Assembly: GCA_015231825.1 (NCBI GenBank)
Contig: JADGAV010000002.1
Span: 247,030 to 311,029, forward strand
Length of the DNA stretch: 64,000 bases
Reading direction: 5' to 3'
Source of the DNA: SAR324 cluster bacterium
GTDB taxonomy: Bacteria; SAR324; NAC60-12
Position 1 is the stretch's first letter; the number at the start of each line of letters is the position of its first letter. Below are positions 8,559-17,850 of the stretch, piece by piece. The notes under the pieces are model-generated. The model did no database searches. It saw only the letters and a list, made by a program, of their open reading frames with translations, and was not told the DNA's origin. Position numbers and translations under genes: made by a program.

Positions 8559-9930
8559 AAAAAACATTGAAAAACAAGTGAAGCGAATCTTAATTATCAG
8601 TCATGGAGAAGTCAAAGCGCGGATGGCTGGCCCTGCCATTCGCTGCTGGGAATTTTCCCGGGTGCTGTCTGCCCACCTTCCGACAACGCTGGCCACTCCC
8701 AATTCGGTTCCCGAATCGTTTCAGCAACAAACTTCCGCCATTTGCCAAGCTTACGACCGCGGCACTCTTTTGAAACTGGCCGGCAATCATGATATTCTTC
8801 TGCTACAAGGCTTTTTGCTGGAGCAGTATCCGGAATTGGAGCATTTGGGCAAGATCATCGTCGTCGATCTTTATGATCCCTTCCCTCTGGAATCGTTGGA
8901 AAATCCTCAGGAATCCGCGAAACCCTTGCAATGGCAGCGACATCTGAATAATATCCGTGTCTTAAATCGGCAAATCATTCTGGCGGACTACATGATATGC
9001 GCCAGTGAACGGCAAAAAGACTATTGGCTGGGATATCTCACCGCCTTGAACCGGGTCAATCCTTCAACCTATCAGCAAGGGAGCTACCAGCACCTTTTGG
9101 GCGTGGTCCCTTTTGGAATCCCGGAAAAGCCAATGCGGATCCGGACAAATCGTCTGCGAGGGGAAAACGCCGGTTATGGGATTTCAGACAAAGATTTCGT
9201 GCTATTGTGGGGTGGCGGAATTTGGGATTGGCTGGACCCCCTCACTCCCATTCGCGCAGTGGCCCGGTTAGCAGAATCAGGGAGTGCTGTTAAACTGTTT
9301 TTCCTGGGTGTGATTTCTCCTGATCCGAACATTCCCCAGATGCAGATGGGCGCAAAAGCAGTAGAATTGGCCAAGGAATTGGGTGTTTATGGCAGTCATG
9401 TGATTTTCAATCAGCATTGGATTCCGTATGAAGACCGCCAATACTATTTAAAAGGAGCCGATGTCGGTATCTGCAGTCACTTTGAACATCTTGAAACCCG
9501 CTTTTCGTTTCGTACCCGGGCCTTGGACTATTTGTGGGCTCAGTTGCCGATTATCACCACGTGCGGAGACACTGTATCGGATTGGGTCGAACGTTATGAT
9601 GCAGGAAATGTCGTGGGTTATCAGTCCGTCAGCGAATGGGTGCAAGCCATACAATCCCTGCAGCGTCCATCTATTTTCAGGAAAAAGCGGGAAGCTGCAG
9701 GCTTGTTGCAGGATCAGCTGAAGTGGAGCGTGGCTACCCAAGCCTTGCTCACATTCTGCCAGAATCCCACTCCAGCCGCGGATCGGGTTGATCGCAATAA
9801 AATAAAAAAATCCCTGGTACTCGACCATTTTCCGAAAATACGACGTTTATCAGAAAAATGGGAAACAAATGGCGCAATGGGGTTACTCAAAAAAACAGGG
9901 CAGCGAATGCTCAGACCGTTAAAAATGTGA
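8548..9930 (+). CDS. Glycosyltransferase, GT4-like
   Basis: 460 aa, GTG start at 8548 with GGGAGG 5 nt upstream. Two Rossmann-like halves: the N-terminal acceptor domain begins [19 protein letters not shown] and holds IIVVDLYDP; the C-terminal nucleotide-sugar domain begins [49 protein letters not shown] is shaped like the donor-binding region of GT4 enzymes. The C-terminal 60 residues are basic. Acceptor and sugar are unknown. It is followed after 31 nt by a lipoprotein with an FGE-sulfatase domain. Confidence 0.72.
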   Translation: MHYKKNIEKQVKRILIISHGEVKARMAGPAIRCWEFSRVLSAHLPTTLATPNSVPESFQQQTSAICQAYDRGTLLKLAGNHDILLLQGFLLEQYPELEHLGKIIVVDLYDPFPLESLENPQESAKPLQWQRHLNNIRVLNRQIILADYMICASERQKDYWLGYLTALNRVNPSTYQQGSYQHLLGVVPFGIPEKPMRIRTNRLRGENAGYGISDKDFVLLWGGGIWDWLDPLTPIRAVARLAESGSAVKLFFLGVISPDPNIPQMQMGAKAVELAKELGVYGSHVIFNQHWIPYEDRQYYLKGADVGICSHFEHLETRFSFRTRALDYLWAQLPIITTCGDTVSDWVERYDAGNVVGYQSVSEWVQAIQSLQRPSIFRKKREAAGLLQDQLKWSVATQALLTFCQNPTPAADRVDRNKIKKSLVLDHFPKIRRLSEKWETNGAMGLLKKTGQRMLRPLKM

Positions 9931-9961
9931 ATTGAACCCAAGTTTCAAAAAGAAGGAAAAT

Positions 9962-10900
9962 ATGAGTCGGAATTCTATATTGGTGATCGGATTGATTTTT
10001 TTGGGAGTTTTATTGGCAGCTTCCGGATGCAACACCTGCGTGGGGGATAAGGAAGACAATAGCGGGGATGTCCGTTGTGCAGGCAACATCCTGAAAACTG
10101 CTTCTTCTTCCAGCAGTTCTTCCAGTTACGACAATGACATTTTTGACCTGATCGACAATCCAAAAAATATCCTTATCCCGGATCAGGTCACCATTGCAGA
10201 TTCTGACAATTCTTTCCGGATCTTTAAAACCGAAGTGACCAATGAACAATTTGCTTCATTTCTCAAAGAAAAAGGAGCCAGACCCGCACTGTCACAGGAT
10301 GGCGCCAGCAACGACTGCCACTTGGACAATGATCTGACTGCTCTTTGTTATCAATTCACCGGAGGCGGGACTTCTGCAAAAAATCTGCAAAACGAAGACG
10401 TTCAGGGAGGTGCCGCAAGAATTTTGGATAGCAGCTACGCCGTCTCTCCCAGTAACGCCAGCTCGCACCCCGTGTCCTATGTTAGCTGGTATGCGGCTCG
10501 TGAGTTTTGTACGGTCGTCGGATGGCGCCTTCCGACGGAAAAAGAGTGGAATCTCGCGGCAGGAACAGCCACCCGCACTTACCCCTGGGGAGAAACGTCA
10601 CCTTCCTGCAGTCTTGCCAATTTTGCATCAGATGATGCCGCCTTTGGTTATTGTGCCGGAGACACAATCAGTGTCAACAATGGTCCCGTTGATTCATTGG
10701 GGCTTCGGCATATGTCAGGCAATGTCTTTGAATGGACCAGCACCATTATTGAGGACGACGACAAAGAGGAAAATCTGGAAGACCGCGTGGTCAAGGGAGG
10801 TGCCTGGGATAGCGGGGTTGATAAATTGAAAAACTCGGAACGGACTTTGCTGACGCCTACCAGCACCTTGGCCAATCTCGGTTTCCGCTGCGTCAAATGA
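9962..10900 (+). CDS. Lipoprotein with formylglycine-generating-enzyme-like domain
   Basis: 312 aa from ATG at 9962 (AGAAGGA upstream; an in-frame TTG at 9932 is weaker). Signal peptide with lipobox LAASGC (Cys23), then an eight-serine linker, then a SUMF1/PvdO-type domain: [66 protein letters not shown] and LGFRCVK. The two catalytic cysteines of true formylglycine-generating enzymes are not obvious, so this is more likely a structural or binding member of the fold (C-type-lectin-like) anchored at the envelope. Confidence 0.82.
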   Translation: MSRNSILVIGLIFLGVLLAASGCNTCVGDKEDNSGDVRCAGNILKTASSSSSSSSYDNDIFDLIDNPKNILIPDQVTIADSDNSFRIFKTEVTNEQFASFLKEKGARPALSQDGASNDCHLDNDLTALCYQFTGGGTSAKNLQNEDVQGGAARILDSSYAVSPSNASSHPVSYVSWYAAREFCTVVGWRLPTEKEWNLAAGTATRTYPWGETSPSCSLANFASDDAAFGYCAGDTISVNNGPVDSLGLRHMSGNVFEWTSTIIEDDDKEENLEDRVVKGGAWDSGVDKLKNSERTLLTPTSTLANLGFRCVK

Positions 10901-11264
10901 TCTTCCTGCTGGATTTTGATTTTTCAAATAGTGCTTCTTCAAGATTTTGAAAAGATTAAGGAAAATATTCCTTTGAAATTATAGAAGTGAAGAAAAAATG
11001 AACAAGGACAGCGCGGTCGAATAGGAATTTCAAGTATGTGAATTTAAACTGGTGAGTTGCGGGTTCTTCAGTCATCCTGGACTTGACTGAAAGGCCAACC
11101 CGGTGAATCCTTTCGGAAATACTGTCAGCTGAATCAAATCACTTTAACCTGGAAAAAGATGAGCTGATGAGCTGTCTGTTTGGCTGCTCCCTTTTGTGAT
11201 TCTACGCGCAGCACTGGACATTTTTTTGCTCATTTACTATATTTTGGCTTCAACCCCGCCTAAG
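10901..11264. other. Intergenic region upstream of tRNA-Sec
   Basis: 364 bp without a convincing ORF or terminator. The only clear element is the sigma70-like promoter at 11215-11243 just before the tRNA. Confidence 0.6.
11215..11243 (+). promoter_or_regulatory. Sigma70-type promoter of tRNA-Sec
   Basis: TGGACA (11215-11220) and TATATT (11238-11243) are separated by exactly 17 bp. The tRNA starts 22 nt after the -10 box, as expected for a short leader. Confidence 0.6.
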
Positions 11265-11363
11265 GGAGATGGATGCGTCACTGGTGGGCGTCCCGGACTT
11301 CAAATCCGCGTGTGTGGCACTAACACTGTCATAGGTGAGTTCGATTCTCACGCATCTCCGCCA
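11265..11363 (+). tRNA. selC: tRNA-Sec (UCA anticodon)
   Basis: 99 nt including encoded CCA. The anticodon loop CTTCAAA gives anticodon TCA. It has a long extra arm, a T arm (GTGAG/CTCAC around TTCGATT) and a long acceptor stem: GGAGATG pairs with CATCTCC, with a G-G at the eighth position. Discriminator base G is followed by CCA, as in E. coli selC. This reads UGA as selenocysteine with SelA, SelB and SelD, none of which is in the window. Confidence 0.93.
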
Positions 11364-11483
11364 TTGTAATTGTTGACTATTTATTTAATATGCAGGAAAT
11401 TAAAAGATTTTAATATTCATTGAATGATAATTTTTAAACCATGATTTATACTTTACAAGCGAATGAATTATTCCAGTTTAATT

Positions 11484-11720
11484 CTACACCACAGCTACAG
11501 GAATGAAATTGCCCTGGCTTGTTCTGAGAAACACTAAAGCACGGACTTTTTTACTCGGGAGATAGCATTTTAGAACCAAAGTACTGCTTTCAAATTGATC
11601 CACGTAGGTGATGTCACGAGTGTCAGGGTATTTTCTCAGGAGAGTTTTTACATCATCAAGATCGACCGAACCAAGCTTCTTGAGATGTTTAAGAAAGGAA
11701 TTGCAAAGAACAATAGTCAT
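11484..11720 (-). CDS. RelE/HigB-like small toxin candidate
   Basis: 78 aa. Starts NSFLKHLKKLGSVDLDDVKTLL and ends RALVFLRTSQGNFIPVAVV, the helix-helix-sheet outline of RelE/ParE/HigB-type mRNA interferases or gyrase toxins. Its ATG overlaps the stop of a short upstream frame in an ATGA, the usual coupling of antitoxin and toxin genes. No catalytic residue set can be assigned with confidence. Confidence 0.55.
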   Translation of the reverse strand: MTIVLCNSFLKHLKKLGSVDLDDVKTLLRKYPDTRDITYVDQFESSTLVLKCYLPSKKVRALVFLRTSQGNFIPVAVV

Positions 11721-11881
11721 AAGCCTTTGGACGCCAATAATTGATCAAGCTCCTTGAGTTTGTTAGGAATTGGAAGAGATCTTACGGCGTCTTTGAAGGC
11801 TTTCTCATCCGGATCTTTTTCATCCTCAGTGGCCTTCTGCTGTTCTGATTTTTTGAACAGCGATTTTTCAAAGCGAGCCAC
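11717..11881 (-). CDS. Short antitoxin-like ORF coupled to the toxin gene
   Basis: 54 aa with a GTG start (MARFEKSLFKKSEQQ). Very charged in the middle (EDEKDPDEK) with a C-terminal helix ending ELDQLLASKGL. Its TGA overlaps the toxin ATG by 4 nt. The frame stays open only about 35 bp further upstream, to tandem TGA/TAG codons, and no better start is seen, so the N-terminal DNA-binding part may be missing or the gene may be degraded. Confidence 0.42.
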   Translation of the reverse strand: MARFEKSLFKKSEQQKATEDEKDPDEKAFKDAVRSLPIPNKLKELDQLLASKGL

Positions 11882-12289
11882 TTCCCGGTTAATTAAACTG
11901 ATGGGAAGAGTCCGCTATCAAACTGTGATCAAGAGCTTCCGAAAAGCCAAACCATCTTGCTGTAATTTCTTGAGTTCCTAAAGTCGGTCTGTTATAACTC
12001 TGTAAATTGCAACTTTGAAATAAAATTTGCAGAGTTATGCTTTCTCGAATAATTTATTCTTCATTGAAGTTTCTTCACGAAAACTATCCCATAGTTGCGA
12101 TCTTGGGTTCCCGTCCGTGTGGAAAGTCGACATTGGCAATCTTCCTCAAGTAAATGACGATCCGGTCGAAGCAAATCATCTGGCATCCCGGGTTCAGAGT
12201 ACTCCTTCCCCTGTTCAATTAATCGTTACGAAAAGGTCCCGCGGTTTCATTTTTCTTGGCCTTCTCAGAGCAAATTTTACTGAAGATCT
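11882..12289. other. Intergenic region with possible gene remnants
   Basis: 408 bp with no intact gene. On the minus strand one frame (about 11899-12030) reads NRPTLGTQEITARWFGF and continues about 25 codons to a TAA. It looks protein-like but has no start, so it may be the disrupted 5' part of the antitoxin region. Nothing on the plus strand is supported. Confidence 0.4.
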
Positions 12290-13366
12290 ATGAGTAATCC
12301 TGAAACGAATACGATTCTGCATTGCCATTCGATTTCCAAGAAATTCGGACAGCTCACAGTCCTGGATCAGATCAGTTTTCATCTCAGAAAGCAGGAATTC
12401 CTTTCAATTCTGGGACCTTCCGGGTGCGGAAAGTCAACACTTTTAAGAGTGATTGCCGGATTGGAAAGCATTGATTCGGGACAAGTTTTTCTGCACGGTG
12501 AGCTTGCTTCAAATTCAAAAAAGATCCAAGCAACTGAAAATCGGAACTTGGGAATGGTATTCCAGGATATTTCTCTTTTTCCCCACCTCTCTGTGGCCAA
12601 CAACATTGCCTTTGGATTGAAAGGAAATGCTTCACAGAAAAAGCTGAGAGTCGAAGAAATGTTAGCATTGATTGATCTCGAGGGGTATGAAGAAAAGAAA
12701 CCTTACGAAATTTCAGGGGGAGAACAGCAGCGGGTTGCGCTCGCTCGTGCTTTTGCACCGAATCCTGGATTGATTTTACTCGATGAACCGTTCAGCAGTT
12801 TGGATTCGAAACTGCGGATCCAACTGAGAAAAGACCTTTATAAAATATTGCGGACAACAAAAGTCAGTGTGATTTTGGTCACTCATGATCAAATGGAAGC
12901 CTTCATTTTTGGCGATCGCTTGTTAGTGATGCAGAAGGGAAAAATTGTGCAGGAAGGAACTCCTGTTGAAATTTATCATCACCCTGCTTCGCCCTGGGTC
13001 GCTTCTTTTGTCGGGGAATCCAACTTCCTGTCGGTGAAAGATCTCGATGACATGATTGAAAAGGACGGAGGGCTCATTCGTGATTTATTAGAAATGGAGT
13101 TGACTGAGTTGGATCGCATTTTGGTCCGTCCGGAAGATTTCATAATGGATCCTGTGCCCAACGGCGAAAAGGAAAATGGGGTTATTGAAAGCATAGAATT
13201 TTGCGGGGATCAGACAGAGCTCGCTGTAAAATTGCGATCAGGGACGTTGGTTCAGACCAGTGTCTCTTCCCGGGCGGCCTGGCATATTGATCAAAAGGTT
13301 CAATTAAAAATTAAGCATTTCAGACTTTTTTCAGCATTGGACCGTCCTGTGACTGGGAAAAAATAA
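12290..13366 (+). CDS. ABC transporter ATPase, FbpC/PotA type
   Basis: 358 aa. Walker A GPSGCGKST, Q-loop VFQDISLFPHLSV, signature ISGGEQQRVALARA, Walker B LILLDEPFSSLD and switch His (VTHDQMEA), followed by a C-terminal TOBE-like regulatory domain. This is the arrangement of ATPases importing iron(III), spermidine, sulfate or molybdate. No permease or binding protein is adjacent, so it is an orphan whose partners lie elsewhere. The last two Lys codons and the TAA stop are part of the 27-bp interspersed repeat at 13356-13382, so the C-terminus was probably altered by repeat insertion. Confidence 0.88.
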   Translation: MSNPETNTILHCHSISKKFGQLTVLDQISFHLRKQEFLSILGPSGCGKSTLLRVIAGLESIDSGQVFLHGELASNSKKIQATENRNLGMVFQDISLFPHLSVANNIAFGLKGNASQKKLRVEEMLALIDLEGYEEKKPYEISGGEQQRVALARAFAPNPGLILLDEPFSSLDSKLRIQLRKDLYKILRTTKVSVILVTHDQMEAFIFGDRLLVMQKGKIVQEGTPVEIYHHPASPWVASFVGESNFLSVKDLDDMIEKDGGLIRDLLEMELTELDRILVRPEDFIMDPVPNGEKENGVIESIEFCGDQTELAVKLRSGTLVQTSVSSRAAWHIDQKVQLKIKHFRLFSALDRPVTGKK

Positions 13367-13382
13367 ATCTGTCCCCTTTTAT
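13356..13382 (-). repeat. TGTCCCC-core interspersed repeat, further copy
   Basis: These 27 bases are identical to 221-247, the right arm of the palindrome at the left end of the window. The copy spans the end of the ABC ATPase gene and provides its stop codon. No second arm is seen nearby, so it is a single, not a paired, copy. Confidence 0.85.
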
Positions 13383-13533
13383 CGGGCGGTTTTCGATAGC
13401 GAGATCTCCCTGTTTGCTGGGACAATAAATATTTTTCTGCTGTCAAGAAGTAAGTATAATTACGGATGGTATTCTTTATTCAGAGGAGTATTATATTCAG
13501 TGTCAAAATATAACTCCCTGACAGGAAAACTGG

Positions 13534-16152
13534 ATGATCGACGCAAGGAAAAGAAGAATTACACTGCTCTTCATCATGCTGGCGCTTTCTGTAGTGATCG
13601 GAGCGTTGTTTATTGGCCTCTTCTTTTTCACCTCACTTGAACAGCAAAAAGAACGATTGACGGTTTCGGCCCAAAGCCAGGTCAAACTGATTGAGGCCAT
13701 TTACCTTCATCAATTGGCGAATGCTGTAGAATATTCAACCAATCGTCTACGACAACCGCTTGGGGAAACCTTGGATCAGATTGTTGAAGCACATAAAAAT
13801 TATCAGGGGTTCGGCAGAACGGGTGAATTCACACTCGCCAAAAGAGAAGATAATTCGATCGTATTTTTATTGCATCATCGTCGACAGGACGCTAGTCAGG
13901 GTGGAATAGAGTACCATAAAACAAATGAACCGGTCCTGTTTGACTCAAAGAATGCAGAACCCATGCGCCGGGCGCTTTCGGGGAAGTCGGGCACCATGAT
14001 CGGATTGGACTATAAAGGAGATCTCGTATTAGCGGCTTATGAACCGATTAAAGTTTTAAATTTCGGGATTGTTGCAAAAATAAATTTTTCTGAAATTCTT
14101 TTTCCTTTTATTAAATTCGGAATAATCGGCGGCATGATTTCATTGATCTTGTCGATTTTTGCAGTGTTCCTGTTTAGAAAAATTAGCGAACCCGTTGTGC
14201 AGGCGCTTGAACATGAGAATGTTCAGTTACAAAACAGCATAGAGGAAGTTCAACTCTTGATGGAACACACGGTTGAAGCAATTTTTGGGATAGATCTCAA
14301 TGGAGATTGTACGTTTTCAAATCAATCCTGCAACAGAATGCTCGGCTACAAAGAGCGTGAATTGATTGGCAAAAATATCCATAGTCTCATTCACTGCAAG
14401 CATTCCGACGGTCAAAACTATAAGTCCGATGAATGCAGGATCTACCAGTCATTTAGAGAAAATAAAACCATGCATATCGATAACGAAGTTTTCTGGACTT
14501 CAGATGGATCCAGTTTTCCGGTTGAATACTGGTCGCATCCTATCTTTAAAAACGGGAGTGCCATCGGCAGTGTTGTTACTTTTGTCGATATTACGGAACG
14601 AATATTTGCAGAAAAAGAGTTGAGAGAATCAGAAGATCGGTTTAAAAAGGCGATCACCAATGCTCCATACCAGATAATGATCCATGCGGAAGGGGAGGTC
14701 CTGCATTTGAGTGATAGCTGGACTGAAAAAACAGGATACACAATATCCGAAATCCCCACTATGCATGATTGGGTTGAAAAAGCCTACGGGACCAAAAACC
14801 TTGCCGCCAAAGCGTTAAAAACATTTCAGCACGTCTACGAATTGAGGGAGGATGATAATTATTTTGGCGGAGAATGGCCTGTGACAACGAAGTCGGGAGA
14901 AACACTCTATTGGGAATTCAGCTCATCTTCTCTGGGAGTTTTACCTGATGGACGGAAAGTTGTCATCTCGATGGCTGTTGATATTACCGGCAGGAAAGAA
15001 CTGGAGAATCAACTGCTTCAATCTCAAAAACTGGAATCAATGGGTGTCATGGCCGGGGGAATTGCTCATGAATTTAATAATTTGCTTTCTCCCATTCTTG
15101 GATATTCTCAAATGCTGATTGATGAACTGCACGAAGGAAGTTCACAAAAAGATGATTTACAGCAGATTTACAGCGCCGCTCGAAATGCGGCGGCATTGGT
15201 AAAAAAAATCCTTTCCTTCAGTCGTAAATCCATGGCGGAACGCCAATCGCTGCAGCTTAAGGAAATTGTTGAAGAAACCTTAAAATTGCTTGAGCGAACC
15301 TTGCCTGCTACGGTTGCAATTCGTCAGGAAATTGAGCCAAATCTGCCTCCGGTCAATGTTTCCTCACTTGAAATGCAGCAGGTGATTACAAATCTTTGTG
15401 TCAACGCCAATCACGCAATGTCTGAATCCGGAGAATTAGTGGTCAGTTTAAAAAACGGAACTCCCAGGAAATGCGAAAATATTTTTGGAACCCCCGTCAG
15501 AGGACCCTTTCTCGTGCTTGCTGTGGAAGATACTGGAGAAGGCATGGACCAGGAAACCATCAATCACATTTTTGAACCGTTTTTTACCAAAAAAGGAGTG
15601 GGAGAAGGAACAGGGCTGGGGCTTTCGGTTGTTCTGGGGATTGTTGAACAACATGGCGGACATATTGAAGTGGAAAGCAAGGCAGGAAGCGGAACAAAAT
15701 TTAGTATTTGCCTTCCTGTTGCCGAATCAGAACCGGAATCCGTTTTGGATTCAAAAGACAAAGCCCGATTGCTTGGAAATGAAAGAATCATGCTTGTCGA
15801 TGATGAACCGATGCTTACGAAAATATTGAGCAAAATGCTGGTAAAACAAGGGTACGAGGTGTCGTCTTTCAATAATTGTAATTTGCTTTTGAAAAAATTT
15901 GAAAAATTTCCTGAAAAATTTGATCTGGTGATTACGGACTATACCATGCCGGAAATGAATGGAAAGATGCTGGCAAAACTGCTGAAAGAGATCCGTTCTG
16001 ATATTCCTGTCATTTTGATGACGGGATATAATAAATCTGTCTCAGAAGATTCTATTCAGGAATGGGGGATTGATGCCTTGCTGGAAAAACCTATTGAAAT
16101 CGAAGAATTGAGCCAAACCCTAAGGAATGTGCTGGATCTGAAGGTTTCCTGA
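13534..16152 (+). CDS. Hybrid sensor histidine kinase (2 TM, 2 PAS, receiver)
   Basis: 872 aa. TM1 near residues 8-30, an extracytoplasmic sensor region to about 185, TM2 (FGIIGGMISLILSIFAVFLF), PAS1 (about 236-365; HTVEAIFGIDLNGDCTF), PAS2 (about 370-485), HisKA with His512 (GGIAHEFNN), HATPase (NLCVNANHAM, EDTGEGMD, GEGTGLGLSV) and a C-terminal receiver with D802 (LVITDYTMPEMNG). The HEFNN H box belongs to the HisKA group common in deltaproteobacterial hybrid kinases. No HPt or output domain is encoded, so phosphate must pass to a separate protein. It stands alone between an ABC gene and the convergent GGDEF gene. Confidence 0.92.
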   Translation: MIDARKRRITLLFIMLALSVVIGALFIGLFFFTSLEQQKERLTVSAQSQVKLIEAIYLHQLANAVEYSTNRLRQPLGETLDQIVEAHKNYQGFGRTGEFTLAKREDNSIVFLLHHRRQDASQGGIEYHKTNEPVLFDSKNAEPMRRALSGKSGTMIGLDYKGDLVLAAYEPIKVLNFGIVAKINFSEILFPFIKFGIIGGMISLILSIFAVFLFRKISEPVVQALEHENVQLQNSIEEVQLLMEHTVEAIFGIDLNGDCTFSNQSCNRMLGYKERELIGKNIHSLIHCKHSDGQNYKSDECRIYQSFRENKTMHIDNEVFWTSDGSSFPVEYWSHPIFKNGSAIGSVVTFVDITERIFAEKELRESEDRFKKAITNAPYQIMIHAEGEVLHLSDSWTEKTGYTISEIPTMHDWVEKAYGTKNLAAKALKTFQHVYELREDDNYFGGEWPVTTKSGETLYWEFSSSSLGVLPDGRKVVISMAVDITGRKELENQLLQSQKLESMGVMAGGIAHEFNNLLSPILGYSQMLIDELHEGSSQKDDLQQIYSAARNAAALVKKILSFSRKSMAERQSLQLKEIVEETLKLLERTLPATVAIRQEIEPNLPPVNVSSLEMQQVITNLCVNANHAMSESGELVVSLKNGTPRKCENIFGTPVRGPFLVLAVEDTGEGMDQETINHIFEPFFTKKGVGEGTGLGLSVVLGIVEQHGGHIEVESKAGSGTKFSICLPVAESEPESVLDSKDKARLLGNERIMLVDDEPMLTKILSKMLVKQGYEVSSFNNCNLLLKKFEKFPEKFDLVITDYTMPEMNGKMLAKLLKEIRSDIPVILMTGYNKSVSEDSIQEWGIDALLEKPIEIEELSQTLRNVLDLKVS

Positions 16153-16228
16153 TCCCGGCATTTCTGGTGTGCAGCGGGCAAATCCTTTTTTACCGCCACC
16201 TTTTTGAATCAATGCCCTTGAGCGAGAG

Positions 16229-17686
16229 TTAGCTGTCACCGGGAGCCGAATTGCCGCCAGCTTTTGCCTTTGCAGGAGAGCCGGCAACCACCACGACATT
16301 TCTTCCCGATTCTTTTCCCTGATAAAGACATTCGTCCGCCTGTTTCAGCAGGTCTTCTAAATCGGCAGCTCCCGGATAGGTTGCTACTCCAAACGTGGCA
16401 GTCAAATTTCCGCTCGGCTGTAATTCTTGATGGGGGAACTGCTCATCTTCAACAGCCTTTCTCAATTTTTCTGCAACATCCGTTGCGGAGCCAATTCCGC
16501 AATTGGGAAGTACCATCACAAACTCTTCGCCGCCAAATCGCGCGGCCAGGTCTCCCCTTCTTACGTTGTTCGCAAAAATTGCTGCAACCTGTGCGAGGAC
16601 CACGTCTCCCATTTGATGTCCCTGTGTGTCATTGTAATGTTTGAAATTGTCAACATCAGCGATTATCAGGGAAAAATCCTGCCTGTTGTCCGGATAAAGG
16701 GTAATCAGTGCGTCTAAAAATTCATCCAAGCGACGGCGATTGGCCAATCCGGTCAGCCGGTCGGTTTCAGCTTCATGCTCCGCTTTGTCCAATTCTCGGT
16801 GTTTGTAGTACCAGGTTTTAAATTGAGAAATTGTGTGGTTCACTTCGTAAAGGGAAAAAGGTTTTCCTTTCACTTCCGTTGCCCCCAATTTGATCACCCA
16901 TTCACGTTGTAAAGGGTCATTGCAGTATTCACTGATGACGAATATCGGAGCCCCCTGCAGTTTTATGGTTTCCATTCTCTCCGAGATGATTTCTTTTTCT
17001 GGAAATACCGAATTGGAGGAAAAAATATCTCCCACAATCAGATCAAAACGATATTCGGGTGGTTTTTCAAAAAACTGTTGAGGGCTTTCAAATTCTATCA
17101 AGGTGGCTTCCGGCCAATTGGATTGGAGAATTCCACGCACAATCACGGAGTCGAGAGGGTTCTCATCAATAAATGCAATTTTCGCGTGGTCTCCTGTTTT
17201 CACTCGTTCATTTTTGCGAATCAAAGATTGGGCGGTAGTAATCTTCAGTTTTTCTGCCAGCACATGCGTGAACATCACATAAAAAATAGGGGCATGCTGA
17301 GCATCTTTGTCGACGGCAAACATCTTCTCTTCAAATGCAATCAATTGGCAGTCGGCTTCAGCAATTACATCAGCGGTGCGAGGACCGGGATGGATCACAC
17401 CCATCTCCCCCACTACATCGCCCGGCATTTCAAGGCGTAAAATAAATTTATCCTGCACGGTGACAGCAAGGGAACCTTCCACCAGGATATACATTTCCAG
17501 ATGAGCGTCATCACCTTCCCTGATCAGGTAGTCATCTTTATTCAATGTGACGAGGTCTCCCAATTTGACCATGTTTTTCAGCAGTTCGAATTCCAGCTTG
17601 TTGAAATAGCGGCCGGAATGAATTGCAGTGGAAATTTTGTTCAATTGGGGGTGTTCACTTGATTGAGAAAGTGGTTCACGTTTCAT
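16229..17686 (-). CDS. cNMP-binding / receiver / GGDEF diguanylate cyclase
   Basis: 485 aa in three parts. CNBD (about 25-145) keeps the phosphate-binding cassette: VVGEMGVIHPGPRTAD has the Glu and Arg that hold cNMP. A receiver-like domain (about 170-295) has FIDENP, phospho-Asp in LIVGDIF and KGKPF. The GGDEF domain (about 310-470) has an intact GGEEF signature and an inhibitory RxxD site (RRGD) five residues before it. It should make c-di-GMP from GTP and integrate a cyclic-nucleotide signal and a phosphorylation signal. Convergent with the hybrid kinase, a possible phosphodonor. Confidence 0.9.
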   Translation of the reverse strand: MKREPLSQSSEHPQLNKISTAIHSGRYFNKLEFELLKNMVKLGDLVTLNKDDYLIREGDDAHLEMYILVEGSLAVTVQDKFILRLEMPGDVVGEMGVIHPGPRTADVIAEADCQLIAFEEKMFAVDKDAQHAPIFYVMFTHVLAEKLKITTAQSLIRKNERVKTGDHAKIAFIDENPLDSVIVRGILQSNWPEATLIEFESPQQFFEKPPEYRFDLIVGDIFSSNSVFPEKEIISERMETIKLQGAPIFVISEYCNDPLQREWVIKLGATEVKGKPFSLYEVNHTISQFKTWYYKHRELDKAEHEAETDRLTGLANRRRLDEFLDALITLYPDNRQDFSLIIADVDNFKHYNDTQGHQMGDVVLAQVAAIFANNVRRGDLAARFGGEEFVMVLPNCGIGSATDVAEKLRKAVEDEQFPHQELQPSGNLTATFGVATYPGAADLEDLLKQADECLYQGKESGRNVVVVAGSPAKAKAGGNSAPGDS

Positions 17687-17850
17687 AAAATGTCCTAACA
17701 GTTACAGAGACAAAGTTTGTTTGTTTAAATACGATAACTCAACTTCAAAGAAAGAAAAAGCAATAACTGGAAAATATAGAGAAGACAACCGGCAAATTCC
17801 GGCCTGGCTTCAATGCCAGCATTCCTGCAAAATCCCGGTCTCAGAAAGAA

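Noticed and set aside
17760-17830. CCGG/CCGG and CTGGC/GCCAG inverted repeats after the SPOR gene as terminator
   Set aside because: Stems are 4-5 bp and no U-tract follows on the minus strand.
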